A stretch of DNA of 47,878 bases, from NCBI GenBank assembly GCA_039192515.1, contig JBCCXA010000026.1, positions 1 to 47,878 on the forward strand, given 5' to 3'. The notes under the pieces were generated by a model. That model saw only the letters and a list, made by a program, of their open reading frames with translations. It did not search any database and was not told the origin of the DNA. This stretch comes from Verrucomicrobiota bacterium (GTDB lineage Bacteria; Verrucomicrobiota; Verrucomicrobiia; Methylacidiphilales; JBCCWR01). Made by a program: the position numbers and the translations under genes. Below, piece by piece: positions 8,734-17,405 of the stretch. Positions within the stretch are counted from its first letter, which is position 1. Each line of letters opens with the position of its first letter.

Positions 8734-9561
8734 TTAAGGGCCTACAAATTCTTCGAGACCAAGTTGCTCCAGATTTAGATAGTCTTTATCCGTAGCTTGC
8801 ATGGGGTCATTCATGGGAATATTTTCAAAGAGCACTGCTTGCATAGATGCTAATGATAACAATAGCTTTTGAATCTCGATTTTTTTATCGTTACCTAATC
8901 GAGGATGAACAATAATGGGGTGCGGATTGACTTTTGCGGTGCGGTAAATAATTTTCAACTTGTTCTGTAGACTTTGCTTTTGTTCATTAAAGGTTCTTTG
9001 CACGCCACCTCCTGCTTTCATCACTCCCTTAGCAACAAATAGGTAAACAGAGCTATGGGTTTTGACGTATTCCGGTTTGATATCTAATCCGTGGAATTTT
9101 TTAAGTTCTGCACGCATGAGGAGCGAGGCACCTAAGGCATTAGCAGAGGGAAAAGCAAGCTTCTGATTATGAAGCTGGTTAATATCATTTATACCGCTCG
9201 AATTCGATGCGACTAATATGCCCTGTAGTTTTTTACTCCCTGACATAATGATGGGAACATACCCTTGAGCTCTTTTTGCCATGATGTAGTGATAAGGGTT
9301 ACAATACGCTAGATCAAATTCTCCAGCTAGGAACCGCTTCTCGAATTCACCGATACTGGTGGAACTAGAGAGTTTAAATAAGTCTCCTGTTTGATCTTCC
9401 AAATATTTTAATATGGGAGACCAAGTTGCTAGCAGGCGCCTTTGCTCAAATTGAGGCACAACACCAACTTTATATTCTTTGCTAAAGCTAATAGTTTCAA
9501 AGACGCTTAATAGAAATATAAGTGAAAGAATTGATGGGTATAGAAGGTGTTTATTTTTCAT
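8734..9561 (-). CDS. PhnD-like periplasmic phosphate/phosphonate-type binding protein
   Basis: About 275 residues, of the substrate-binding family used by phosphonate, phosphite and related ABC importers (PhnD group). The mature start 'EYKVGVVPQFEQRRLLATWSPIL' and the later 'FDLAYCNPYHYIMAK', 'ANALGASLLM' and 'THSSVYLFVAKG' are family landmarks; the last usually lines the binding site. A longer frame reaches up to 9690, but ATG at 9559-9561 follows the porin stop by 16 bases and is directly followed by a signal peptide ('LLYPSILSLIFLLSVF'), so I take that start. No ABC ATPase or permease gene is next to it. The gene sits between an outer-membrane porin and a histidine kinase, so a sensing role is more likely than import. 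The ligand is unknown and need not be a phosphonate. Confidence 0.8.
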   Translation of the reverse strand: MKNKHLLYPSILSLIFLLSVFETISFSKEYKVGVVPQFEQRRLLATWSPILKYLEDQTGDLFKLSSSTSIGEFEKRFLAGEFDLAYCNPYHYIMAKRAQGYVPIIMSGSKKLQGILVASNSSGINDINQLHNQKLAFPSANALGASLLMRAELKKFHGLDIKPEYVKTHSSVYLFVAKGVMKAGGGVQRTFNEQKQSLQNKLKIIYRTAKVNPHPIIVHPRLGNDKKIEIQKLLLSLASMQAVLFENIPMNDPMQATDKDYLNLEQLGLEEFVGP

Positions 9562-9577
9562 TTGGTTTGCACTTGAT

Positions 9578-11146
9578 TTAAAATGAAATGGTTGATTGGA
9601 CATAGAGAAAATCAGCATCATCTTGGCCTGTAGACCTGTTAAGAGCAGGATCCGTTTCATAGATGTAATTACCAGCGAAAAAATGCGCATAACCTACTTG
9701 TAAATTCCACCAATCATAGGGCTTGTAATTAACAATGAGGTTTAATTCATTGCCGACAAAATTTGAAACGCTGCGACCTATAGCATTTCCAAAGCGAGCA
9801 TTGCCTCCAACAGCCCCTTGCCCTGCAAATCTCCAAGGTGTATTTGTAGAATCTAACCAAAATAGGTGATGGGCCAAACGAATATCTAATTCTTTGATCG
9901 GTTTGATTGTTAGACCAAACGTTAGATTATGCAGATTCATCCAAGCAAATCTGTCCATGATCCCATAACGGGCATCTTTCCCATGGTTGGCTGGGTGGAA
10001 GTTTTGAAAGGTATTATTTATTCCGTCCCCAGGGTTATCATCACCACTCGCATAATTATATTCTGTATAGAGACGTGGTTTCCAAGCGTGATCTAAATGG
10101 TAACCTAATTCAAGATGGCTGGCAAAAGCCAGGTGATCTTGTCTTGCAGTGTTAATTATGACTCCGGAGAGGGCATTACCAGCTCGGGTTGGGTTACTGA
10201 TTTCTCCTACCTGAAAGTTAAGTTCCGCCTCAAAATCCCATGGTCCTAAGGCATTCTTTTTGCTTTTGAAGAGAGTTCCTAAGTTGATGTAGTCTCCAGC
10301 AGGGTGGTTATTTCCTGAACTTTGATTATCGACATTCGTTCTGATGGTGTTGACATCTACATCACTCTTGCTTCTGAGTATGGTATAGAAATGAGCATCG
10401 AAAACGGGAATTTCTTTCACATTAGCCCACAAACCAGTGACAAGGTCCTCGCTATCAGATTCATTGAAGGTATCAGTTGTATGGCGAACGAGATAACCTG
10501 CAAAGTATTCCAGCCAAAATGCTGTATCTGTATAGCGCAACTTTAATGAATCAAAAGTGCGCGCTTGGTTATTCCAATTGCCAGGGCCAAGAAGTCTGCC
10601 TTCACCGTATTTCCATATTTGCCTTCCTACTTTCAAGCTCAAAGGTGTTTCTTCAAGTGGTAACCACTTGAACCAAGCGTGACGAAGATCAATTGGGCTA
10701 TCATTTAGGCCTAGCTCTCGATTTGTCACTGGCCCTTGAGGTTCATCAAAGAGAGTTCTTGAATCTTGCAATTGAGCATAGAGTGTAAGTTTATCCGTAG
10801 CGATCCATTTGAGCCCTAAACGAATTCTTGAAAGGAGTGCAACATCATCTCGCTGGTCGTTGTTATCGTTGAAATCAATCCAGTTTTCGCGCCATTCGAA
10901 TTGCTCGCGCATTTGAAAATCCCAACGTAATTTTCCATCATAGAATTCAATAGCATCTCCCCATTTCCATTTGGAATCTTTTACTTCTTGAAGGTTTTCT
11001 GATTTAATGACTTCTAATGTACTCTTTTCGCTAGAAACACCGGCAAGTATACTTCCCTGGAGAATCAGTAGCTGGATGATTGTGGTGATCAGGCATACAG
11101 CTCCTAGATTTCCTAGCAACTTCACTAAATAGTGTGTCTTAATCAT
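9578..11146 (-). CDS. Outer-membrane porin, alginate-export (AlgE-like) family
   Basis: About 522 residues: a signal segment in the first 37 residues, then a run of alternating aromatic and charged strands typical of an outer-membrane beta-barrel, ending in Phe ('FLYVQSTISF'), the usual outer-membrane insertion signal. 'LRWDFQMREQFEWREN', 'LSRIRLGLKWIATDKLTLYAQLQDSR' and 'LRHAWFKWLP'-like segments fit the alginate-export domain family. The family includes AlgE of Pseudomonas, but many members are porins for other solutes, so alginate should not be assumed. ATG at 11144-11146 is preferred over an upstream in-frame TTG because AGGA lies 10 bases before it. It is the first gene of a three-gene operon with the binding protein and sensor kinase, so it probably admits the ligand that is sensed. 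Confidence 0.8.
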   Translation of the reverse strand: MIKTHYLVKLLGNLGAVCLITTIIQLLILQGSILAGVSSEKSTLEVIKSENLQEVKDSKWKWGDAIEFYDGKLRWDFQMREQFEWRENWIDFNDNNDQRDDVALLSRIRLGLKWIATDKLTLYAQLQDSRTLFDEPQGPVTNRELGLNDSPIDLRHAWFKWLPLEETPLSLKVGRQIWKYGEGRLLGPGNWNNQARTFDSLKLRYTDTAFWLEYFAGYLVRHTTDTFNESDSEDLVTGLWANVKEIPVFDAHFYTILRSKSDVDVNTIRTNVDNQSSGNNHPAGDYINLGTLFKSKKNALGPWDFEAELNFQVGEISNPTRAGNALSGVIINTARQDHLAFASHLELGYHLDHAWKPRLYTEYNYASGDDNPGDGINNTFQNFHPANHGKDARYGIMDRFAWMNLHNLTFGLTIKPIKELDIRLAHHLFWLDSTNTPWRFAGQGAVGGNARFGNAIGRSVSNFVGNELNLIVNYKPYDWWNLQVGYAHFFAGNYIYETDPALNRSTGQDDADFLYVQSTISF

Positions 11147-11478
11147 GTTCAATATTTCCTATGGTTGGGTTAAAAATTATGACCCGCCGTGTACGCAAAC
11201 ACGCTGTCTAGTGATCGGAAAATTTATAAAAAACTTTAAGATGATTTAAGAGCGCGACTTAAGGTAACTTTAAAGACTGATGATGTGATGAAGTTGAAGG
11301 AGATGCGCTGATCTTTGAGCCTACATTCTATGATACGAGTTAAATTTAACCCTGGGATGTAATCATCTCCGTGTCCGTGTGCAGCCATTTAAATGAGGCG
11401 TATATTATTTAATAGTGTAATTGGTATGGTTGTTATAGCCTCTTAAGATTAACAACGGTAAGGAGAAATAGAGATAAA
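11147..11478. other. Divergent intergenic region between porin operon and ThuA-like gene
   Basis: About 330 bases holding the promoters of both operons. A short inverted repeat CGTGT/ACACG lies at about 11189-11204 and a likely repeat fragment at 11278-11312. I see no clear sigma-54 (GG-N10-GC) site and no RNA gene. Confidence 0.4.
11278..11312 (+). repeat. Probable fragment of the dispersed inverted-repeat element (inner end)
   Basis: TGATGATGTGATG followed by AAGTTGAAGGAGATG matches the end of the full-length copy at 15767-15794 (TGATGCAATGGAAGTTAAAGGAGATG), with one deleted base. Similarity may continue weakly: TTTGAGCC here against CTTGAACC there. No opposite end is obvious within the next 170 bases. 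Confidence 0.4.
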
Positions 11479-12450
11479 ATGTGTATCAAAAGATTAATGA
11501 TCGTTTTTGGATTGGTTATTATATCAAGCAGTATTCAAGCAAAGCAAAAGGCACTGATTGTTGATGGCCAGAATAATCACTTAATTTGGCCAAAATCGAC
11601 GCTGATGATGAAGCAGTATCTCGAAGACACGGGCCTATTTGAGGTAGATATTGAACGTATGAAATATACCTGGCGAGGAGAGAAACGTGAGGGAGCTTGG
11701 TTGCCCAAAGCCGGCCTGAGCAAAAAAACAGAAGACAAGCCGGAGCCAACATACGATCCCGATTTCAAACCATCTTTTGATCAGTATGATGTGGTTATTT
11801 CCAATTTAGGAGTGAAGACTGCTGATTGGCCTGAGGAGACGCAACGTGCCTTTGAAGCTTTTGTAAGCAATGGCGGGGGATTTGTTTCAGTCCATGCCGC
11901 GAATAATGCATGGGCGGACTGGAAAGAGTTCAATAAGATGACAGGTCTTGGAGGCTGGGGAGGGCGTAAAAAAAATGCCGGTCCCTATGTGTATTATACA
12001 GATGAGGGTAAGTTGGTGGTTGATCATGATTCTCCAGGGGCTTGTGGGAAGCACGGTCCCTCCCATGAGTTTCCCGTTACCATAAGGGTGGCGGACCATC
12101 CCATTACCAAGGATATGCCTATGGTGTGGATGGCATCCAAAGATGAATGTTGGGCGATGCTCAGAGGTCCCGCCGAAAATATGACAGTTCTTGCAACAGC
12201 TAAAGACCAAACCAAAAAAGCTCCAACAGATCGGCATGAGCCAGTTCTTATGGTAATCGACTACGGAAAAGGCCGCGTTGTCAACACAGCGCTTGGACAT
12301 GATCTTGACGCATTTCAGGGTGTTGGTTTGATCACCATGCTACAACGTAGCGTGGAGTGGGCGGCAACTGGCAAGGTGACCATACCCATTCCCGATGATT
12401 TTCCTACTGCAGATAAGTCATCTAAGCGCGACTTCAAGTTTAAGGAATAG
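11479..12450 (+). CDS. Secreted ThuA-like domain protein
   Basis: A 323-residue exported protein with an N-terminal signal peptide ('LMIVFGLVIISSSIQA') followed by a ThuA-like, glutamine-amidotransferase-type fold. Landmarks are 'KALIVDGQNNH' at the first strand, 'YDVVISNLG', 'FEAFVSNGGGFVSVHAANNAW' at the nucleophile-elbow position of the related amidotransferases, 'VRVADHPITKDMP' and 'GRVVNTALGHD'. The amidotransferase Cys is not present, as is normal for this family. ThuA was named for trehalose use in rhizobia, and the many secreted homologues in Planctomycetota and Verrucomicrobiota have no established reaction but occur with sugar-degradation genes. AAGGAG lies about 14 bases before the ATG. 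It is single-gene and convergent with polyphosphate kinase. Confidence 0.85.
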   Translation: MCIKRLMIVFGLVIISSSIQAKQKALIVDGQNNHLIWPKSTLMMKQYLEDTGLFEVDIERMKYTWRGEKREGAWLPKAGLSKKTEDKPEPTYDPDFKPSFDQYDVVISNLGVKTADWPEETQRAFEAFVSNGGGFVSVHAANNAWADWKEFNKMTGLGGWGGRKKNAGPYVYYTDEGKLVVDHDSPGACGKHGPSHEFPVTIRVADHPITKDMPMVWMASKDECWAMLRGPAENMTVLATAKDQTKKAPTDRHEPVLMVIDYGKGRVVNTALGHDLDAFQGVGLITMLQRSVEWAATGKVTIPIPDDFPTADKSSKRDFKFKE

Positions 12451-12476
12451 AGACAAAGCGCGCACCCTTGACCAAG

Positions 12477-14633
12477 TTAATGTAGCTTGGGTGAAGGAAC
12501 TACCGTTAGTTTTTGCGTTTGTGAGATTTTAGTGGGGGGAAGAGCATTATCCTTCTGAGATCTTTCAATAAAAAACATTTGGCTGCGTAAAGGCTGCTGA
12601 CCTTTAGGAGTATTTTTTCGCATGTAAGACCCATCTGAGTTGAGAACACGAGCTTTTACTGTGTCCTTAAGGTAAGTGTCGATGATTTCATCTTTAATCC
12701 GCCCGGTAATTTGGGGGTCCTCAATAGGGAAAACAGCCTCTATGCGGCGGAAAAGGTTGCGAGGCATCCAGTCCGCGGATCCTGCGTAAGCCTTGGGGTT
12801 GCCACTATTCTCAAAATAAAAGATTCGGCTATGTTCGAGGAAGCGGTCAACGATGGAAAGCACCTGGATGTTATCACTAACGCCAGGCACTCCTGGCCTT
12901 AAACAGCAAATACCTCGAATGAGTAGGTCGACTTTTACTCCAGCTTGAGAAGCTTCGTAAAGTGCTTTAATAGTAGCAGAGTCTACTAAGGAATTCATTT
13001 TAGCAAAGATGTAAGCAGGCTTGCCTTTACGAGCAGCATCCGCTTCAGCAAGAATCAACTCAATAGATTTATTGGCGAGGTCAAAGGGGGCGATTAGCAG
13101 CTTGTTAAAGCCGGGGTAGTCTGACATACCTGTGAGTGTATTAAAAAGGACTGCAACTTCGTTTGCTATATCAGGGTTAACAGTGAAGAGTCCTAGGTCC
13201 GTATAAAAGCGGGCGGTTTTGGAATGATAATTGCCTGTTCCCAAATGTGCATAATGCCGGATACGGTCCTCATCTCGACGAACAATGAGTAGGGTCTTGC
13301 AGTGCGTTTTATATCCCACAAGTCCATAAACAACGTGAATGCCGGCGTCTTCCATCCGCCGTGCCCAAGCTATATTGTTGGCTTCGTCAAATCTTGCACG
13401 CAATTCAACGAGTACCGTGACCTGCTTGCCCCTATGAGAAGCATTAATCAAGGCCTTAACCACTGGTGAGTCACCAGAAGTGCGGTAGAGAGTCATTTTG
13501 ATAGCTAGGACCTTGGGATCTTCTGCGGCATACTCCAGCAATTCGGTTACAGCAGAAAAGCTCTCATATGGATGGTGGATGAGAATATCATGACTGAAGA
13601 TAGATTGAAAAGGCGTTTTGCCGACTGCGAAAGGCAGGGGGTTGCACGGGGTGAAGGGGGCATCCTTTAATTTAGGATTTATGTCTAGCTCGCAAATGGG
13701 CATCAGCCGCAGAAGATTTATAGAACCGTTGGCTAAGTAGAGGTCATCTTCTTGCAACTCGAAGACTTTCAGGAGGTAGTTGATGACTTCACCGGGACAA
13801 TCGTATTCCACCTCTAAACGTACCGCAGCCCCCTTGTTTCGGTTAAGAAGCTCTTCTTCGATTGAGGATAAAAGATTTTGAGCTTCTTCGTCGTCAATAT
13901 AGAGATCACTATTTCGAGTCACTCGAAAAGCCCATGCACCCAATACAGTAGAGCCCGGAAACAGTGTGCTGATAAAATGAGTGATCAAACGGGATAGAAA
14001 GACAAAGTGATGGCATGCGGGAGAATCCCCGGGAAATGCCACCAGACGGCTCAGTGCTCTAGGTACTTGAACAATGGCATAGCGAAGTTCATCGGGGTTA
14101 TCAGGCTTTTCCAGCATCACAATAATATTGAGGCTTTTGTTGAGCAATTGAGGGAATGGGTGGGCAGGATCTATAGCTAATGGAGTGAGCACAGGAAAAA
14201 TTTCTTCATGGAAGAAATCCTTGAGCCAAGCGTAGCACTCCGGCTCAAGCTCCTCCATTTTAAAGAAGCGAATACCTTGTTTGACAAGGGTTGGTAAGAG
14301 CTCTTCATTCCAAGTGCGGTATTGATCTTCAACGAGCTTCAAGGTTCTTTGGCGTATCCCTTGAAAGATTTGTAAAGAGGACAGCCCATCCGGTCCAAAG
14401 TCGCTGGTCTTATTTTGAATTTGTTGTTTGATACCCGCTACGCGTATTTCAAAGAATTCATCTAAGTTCGAGCTCACTATACAGAGAAACTTGACACGCT
14501 CGAGAAGAGGGTGGGTAGGATCTTGAGCTTCTTCTAATACTCGGTGATTAAATTCTAACCAACTCAGTTCGCGGTTAATATATAATTCAGGGGAATCTAA
14601 GTCTAAGAAGGTCTCTGTATTCGGTGCCGTCAT
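12477..14633 (-). CDS. ppk1: Polyphosphate kinase 1
   Basis: A 718-residue full-length PPK1, the cytoplasmic enzyme that makes inorganic polyphosphate reversibly from ATP. The N-terminal domain begins at 'YINRELSWLEFNHRVLEEA'. The central core contains 'DILIHHPYESF', 'KMTLYRTSGDSPVV' and 'VELRARFDEANNI'. The autophosphorylated His lies in 'YKTHCK' near residue 444, and the second essential His in 'EHSRIFYF' near residue 600. About 35 extra residues of low-similarity tail follow the C-terminal domain. The start ATG is the natural one, 15 residues before 'YINREL'. A MEMO1-family gene lies 76 bases upstream on the same strand and may be co-transcribed. No exopolyphosphatase gene is nearby. Confidence 0.95.
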   Translation of the reverse strand: MTAPNTETFLDLDSPELYINRELSWLEFNHRVLEEAQDPTHPLLERVKFLCIVSSNLDEFFEIRVAGIKQQIQNKTSDFGPDGLSSLQIFQGIRQRTLKLVEDQYRTWNEELLPTLVKQGIRFFKMEELEPECYAWLKDFFHEEIFPVLTPLAIDPAHPFPQLLNKSLNIIVMLEKPDNPDELRYAIVQVPRALSRLVAFPGDSPACHHFVFLSRLITHFISTLFPGSTVLGAWAFRVTRNSDLYIDDEEAQNLLSSIEEELLNRNKGAAVRLEVEYDCPGEVINYLLKVFELQEDDLYLANGSINLLRLMPICELDINPKLKDAPFTPCNPLPFAVGKTPFQSIFSHDILIHHPYESFSAVTELLEYAAEDPKVLAIKMTLYRTSGDSPVVKALINASHRGKQVTVLVELRARFDEANNIAWARRMEDAGIHVVYGLVGYKTHCKTLLIVRRDEDRIRHYAHLGTGNYHSKTARFYTDLGLFTVNPDIANEVAVLFNTLTGMSDYPGFNKLLIAPFDLANKSIELILAEADAARKGKPAYIFAKMNSLVDSATIKALYEASQAGVKVDLLIRGICCLRPGVPGVSDNIQVLSIVDRFLEHSRIFYFENSGNPKAYAGSADWMPRNLFRRIEAVFPIEDPQITGRIKDEIIDTYLKDTVKARVLNSDGSYMRKNTPKGQQPLRSQMFFIERSQKDNALPPTKISQTQKLTVVPSPKLH

Positions 14634-14709
14634 GTAATAATAACACGAAACAGTAACATAAACTAAAATGCATGGCTAGAAGTGGTTTTTTTATCTATCC
14701 ATAGAGTTC

Positions 14710-15642
14710 TTAAGCCCTGGTCATGATGCCTCCAGTGAAAGATACAAAAGATTGGTCATAATCTTGGTACCATAACTCGTAGCTATCAGTGATGGCTCTT
14801 AGATTAAAATGCTGAAGAAGTAAGGTAAGCACCCCGACTCCATCAAAGTAAAACATGTTGTCGATAGAACTCAAGTGAGAGAAAAACGTGCTTAATAAGT
14901 TGCTTTCACAAACTTGCCAAAGGTGAGATTCCCAAGTTTTAACAGCCTGCTGAGTTACCCTATTGCCCGAAAAGCTGTGTTGGAATCGAGGACCAACATG
15001 ACAACCATCAATGCTTGCAATCCAGCAAACCTCGTCAGGCGAATTGATATGACGGGTAACCGCTTCTTTTAGGTTAGTACCAAATTCTGTAAAAGGGTCT
15101 TTGGATGAGGGAATGATTCCATAGTGTATGTGTTGATGGAGTCCACCCATTAGGATAGGCAGGACTTGAAAAGTTTGCTCCGGGTAAAATAGTTCACGAA
15201 TGACTTGTAGCCATACGATGACATACTCAAGCGAGTGTTCTCCTTCAAAAGTTTCAGGATAAAAAGCAATAGGCTCAGCAGAGGATTCCTCGAGTTCCTT
15301 CCATAAACCCATGTGGGTGGAGACTTCGCCCAGCGGGGTACTAAACGTAAATGGACAGCAGCTATATTCTGCAGGACAGCGATGTCCTACCCCGAGGATA
15401 ACAAAAGTAGAAGGAAAACGACTCCGTCCAATAAGTAGATTATAAATTTGAGCGTAGATCGAGAGATTTACCCGAAAATCAATATGGGGTACAATTAGGA
15501 AATCAGCCTGTTCATATGTCTTGAGCTTTGAGCTTGCAGGAAACCTGCGTAGATACCCTGCAAATTTTTGTAAGATTTTTTCAGGATCTTCCGGGTAGGA
15601 AGTGTGGTGATGTTTTGAAGGTAATTCCATTGCCTCTGCCAC
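14710..15642 (-). CDS. MEMO1 family protein (AmmeMemoRadiSam protein B type)
   Basis: A 310-residue protein of the MEMO1 family, which has a dioxygenase-like fold; the metal-binding His residues of human MEMO1 have counterparts here in 'VPHIDF' (H53), 'LGVGHRCP' (H87) and 'GEHSLEY' (H136). 'FSTPLGEV' and 'QVLPILMGG' are further family marks. In many bacteria MEMO1 lies beside an AMMECR1 domain protein and a radical SAM enzyme, a set of unknown function. Neither partner is seen here, and only ppk1 is adjacent. The first-loop 'PHID' replaces the commoner 'PHAG'. The start ATG has no strong ribosome site. The family assignment is good and the reaction is unknown. Confidence 0.8.
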   Translation of the reverse strand: MAEAMELPSKHHHTSYPEDPEKILQKFAGYLRRFPASSKLKTYEQADFLIVPHIDFRVNLSIYAQIYNLLIGRSRFPSTFVILGVGHRCPAEYSCCPFTFSTPLGEVSTHMGLWKELEESSAEPIAFYPETFEGEHSLEYVIVWLQVIRELFYPEQTFQVLPILMGGLHQHIHYGIIPSSKDPFTEFGTNLKEAVTRHINSPDEVCWIASIDGCHVGPRFQHSFSGNRVTQQAVKTWESHLWQVCESNLLSTFFSHLSSIDNMFYFDGVGVLTLLLQHFNLRAITDSYELWYQDYDQSFVSFTGGIMTRA

Positions 15643-15949
15643 GTGTCAAAAAATAGCGGAATTGGCATCCTTACAAAAGGCTGAAATGCTACGCAGAGGA
15701 TCTAGGAAAATATTGCCTAGAAATACTCTTGGAATTCTGTTAGTAATAAAACTATTAGTAACTCTCAATGATGCAATGGAAGTTAAAGGAGATGTCTAAC
15801 AGCTTGAACCACGGGCACAAGTGAGTCCAGGAGAATGTATCCAAATGTCATACTTCAAGGTGCTTCGGCGTTTCTTGCGACCAAGATTTCGCACAGATCT
15901 TTAACTCTCTATAGCATCCTGCGGGATCATTTAGGCTTGCTTTTTAACA
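15643..15949. other. Intergenic region between MEMO1-family gene and NtrC-type regulator
   Basis: Some 307 bases between divergent genes. More than half (15767-15928) is the full-length inverted-repeat element described separately, ending only 21 bases before the start of the regulator. Promoters must therefore lie in 15643-15766 or inside the element. Confidence 0.5.
15767..15928 (-). repeat. Full-length copy of a dispersed inverted-repeat element, MITE-like
   Basis: The ends are imperfect inverted repeats: TGATGCAATGGAAGTTAAAG at 15769-15788 pairs with the reverse complement of CTTTAACTCTCTATAGCATC at 15899-15918, with a 2-base bulge. The interior matches the second copy at 40121-40262 in opposite orientation. 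The shared inner blocks, read on this copy's minus strand, are ATCTTGG, AAGAA, GTGGTTCAAG and the terminal ATTGCAT. Over a 42-base ungapped stretch starting at ATCTTGG, I count 30 identities between the two copies. It carries no intact reading frame. A transposase-mobilised MITE or a structured repetitive element both fit. Confidence 0.7.
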
Positions 15950-17356
15950 ATGGTCAAAGTTAACCAAACAGCCCGGCACATTTTGGTAGTGGATGATGAT
16001 AGTGGGGTTAGGGGAGTTCTTCGAGACATCCTTAGCGACAAAGGCCATACGGTATTAGCAGTAGGCAGCTTATTACAAGCGGAAGAGTCTTTGCTAAACG
16101 ACTCCTTTGATTTAGTCCTCTGTGATTTACAGATGCAGGATGGTAATGGGCTAGAATTTTTAGAGAAGACACGCCAGAAATACCCTGACCTATATCTCAT
16201 TGTGATCACTGGTTTCGGGACGCTTGATTCTGCTGTAGAGGCGATACGTATCGGCGTATTTGACTATTTGACAAAGCCCATCAACCATACACGCCTTGAT
16301 TTGGCTCTCGACCGGCTAGATGCCTTCACCAGACTGGAGCGCGAGAATGAAAGCCTCAGGCAGGAGCTAGTGGAATCTCGCCTAGAGGATGTCGTATGGG
16401 GTGAGAGTCATGTGATGCAGCAACTGAGAAGTTTGACTTTAAAAATTGGTCCAACGGATACCACGGTGCTTATTCAAGGCGAGAGTGGTGTTGGTAAAGA
16501 AGTGATCTCTCGGGCTTTGTGCGCTTCTAGTCCCCGCTCAGATAAGCCTTTTATCAAAGTAAATTGTGCCGCAGTTCCAGCAAATCTTTTAGAAACGGAA
16601 TTCTTTGGCCATGAGAGGGGTGCCTTTACCGGAGCTGATAAGCAAAGGTTAGGGCGTTTTGAATTAGCTCATACTGGTACACTGATGCTTGATGAGATCA
16701 CAGAAATACCTCCTGAGTTGCAGGTCAAATTACTTCGTGTCTTACAAGAACAAGAGTTTGAAAGAGTGGGTGGCACCAAAAGTATTAAAGTCGATGTTCG
16801 AATTCTGGCGACGACCAATCGAGATCTGAAGGAAGAGGTTAGAGACAGAAGATTTCGAGAGGATCTCTACTATCGCTTAAATGTAGTTCCCATTGAGATT
16901 CCCCCGCTTCGGCAACGTGGGGAAGATGTCTTGCTACTAGCTGGGTACTTTCTTAGCCGCTTTTGTCTTAAACATGGCAAGAGGATCTTAGGTTTCAGCG
17001 AAGCAGCAAAAAAAAGGATATTGGACCATTCCTGGCCAGGAAATGTGCGAGAGCTGCAAAATACTATGGAAAGATCAGTCATTTTAGCTCCAGATAAAAA
17101 AGCCCTTAAAGGAACGGATTTGTCTTTGAGCCAGTCAGTGGATGAAGATGAAGGGGATTTGGATTTTGAACAGGTCATGACATTGGAGGAATTAGAGTAC
17201 TTCATGGTCAGAAAAGCATTGGAGAAATATAGGGGCAATCGAACCTATGCCGCTAAAAAACTAGGTATTAGCCTCCGAACCATACGCAATAAACTGGCGC
17301 ACTACCGTGAGGAAGGCAAATCACTAGATGATGTTGGCAAAGAGACTTTTGACTAG
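15950..17356 (+). CDS. NtrC-family sigma-54-dependent response regulator
   Basis: A 468-residue transcription activator. The receiver spans 1-125, with acidic pair at 15-17 and phospho-acceptor D59 ('LCDLQMQD'). The central AAA+ domain spans about 145-375, with Walker A 'GESGVGKE' at 177-184, the sigma-54 contact loop 'GAFTGA' at 224-229, 'LLRVLQEQEFERVGG' and the arginine-finger region 'RFREDLYYRLNV'. A Fis-type helix-turn-helix follows at about 415-455 ('NRTYAAKKLGISLRTIRNKL'). All parts needed to drive sigma-54 promoters are present. No kinase gene is adjacent, so it is an orphan regulator. Its promoter region overlaps the inverted-repeat element ending at 15928. IspH follows 49 bases later and could be co-transcribed. 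Confidence 0.92.
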   Translation: MVKVNQTARHILVVDDDSGVRGVLRDILSDKGHTVLAVGSLLQAEESLLNDSFDLVLCDLQMQDGNGLEFLEKTRQKYPDLYLIVITGFGTLDSAVEAIRIGVFDYLTKPINHTRLDLALDRLDAFTRLERENESLRQELVESRLEDVVWGESHVMQQLRSLTLKIGPTDTTVLIQGESGVGKEVISRALCASSPRSDKPFIKVNCAAVPANLLETEFFGHERGAFTGADKQRLGRFELAHTGTLMLDEITEIPPELQVKLLRVLQEQEFERVGGTKSIKVDVRILATTNRDLKEEVRDRRFREDLYYRLNVVPIEIPPLRQRGEDVLLLAGYFLSRFCLKHGKRILGFSEAAKKRILDHSWPGNVRELQNTMERSVILAPDKKALKGTDLSLSQSVDEDEGDLDFEQVMTLEELEYFMVRKALEKYRGNRTYAAKKLGISLRTIRNKLAHYREEGKSLDDVGKETFD

Positions 17357-17405
17357 AACTTCCAGGAAAAGTTGACTAAATATCTCTTGCACCTAATATA
17401 TATCG

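Noticed and set aside
11887..12300. A 137-codon minus-strand frame opposite the ThuA-like gene
   Set aside because: Antisense to a clear family member; the translation is Cys/His-rich with no motif.
12450..12500. Possible terminator CACCC/GGGTG between the ThuA-like gene and ppk1
   Set aside because: The stem needs a 6-base bulge, lacks a T-run and enters the ppk1 coding end.
15880..15930. Reading the inverted-repeat element as a degraded gene, since its ends translate in part to similar peptides
   Set aside because: Stops fall at different places in each copy, and both ends match as inverted repeats at DNA level, which a coding origin does not explain.
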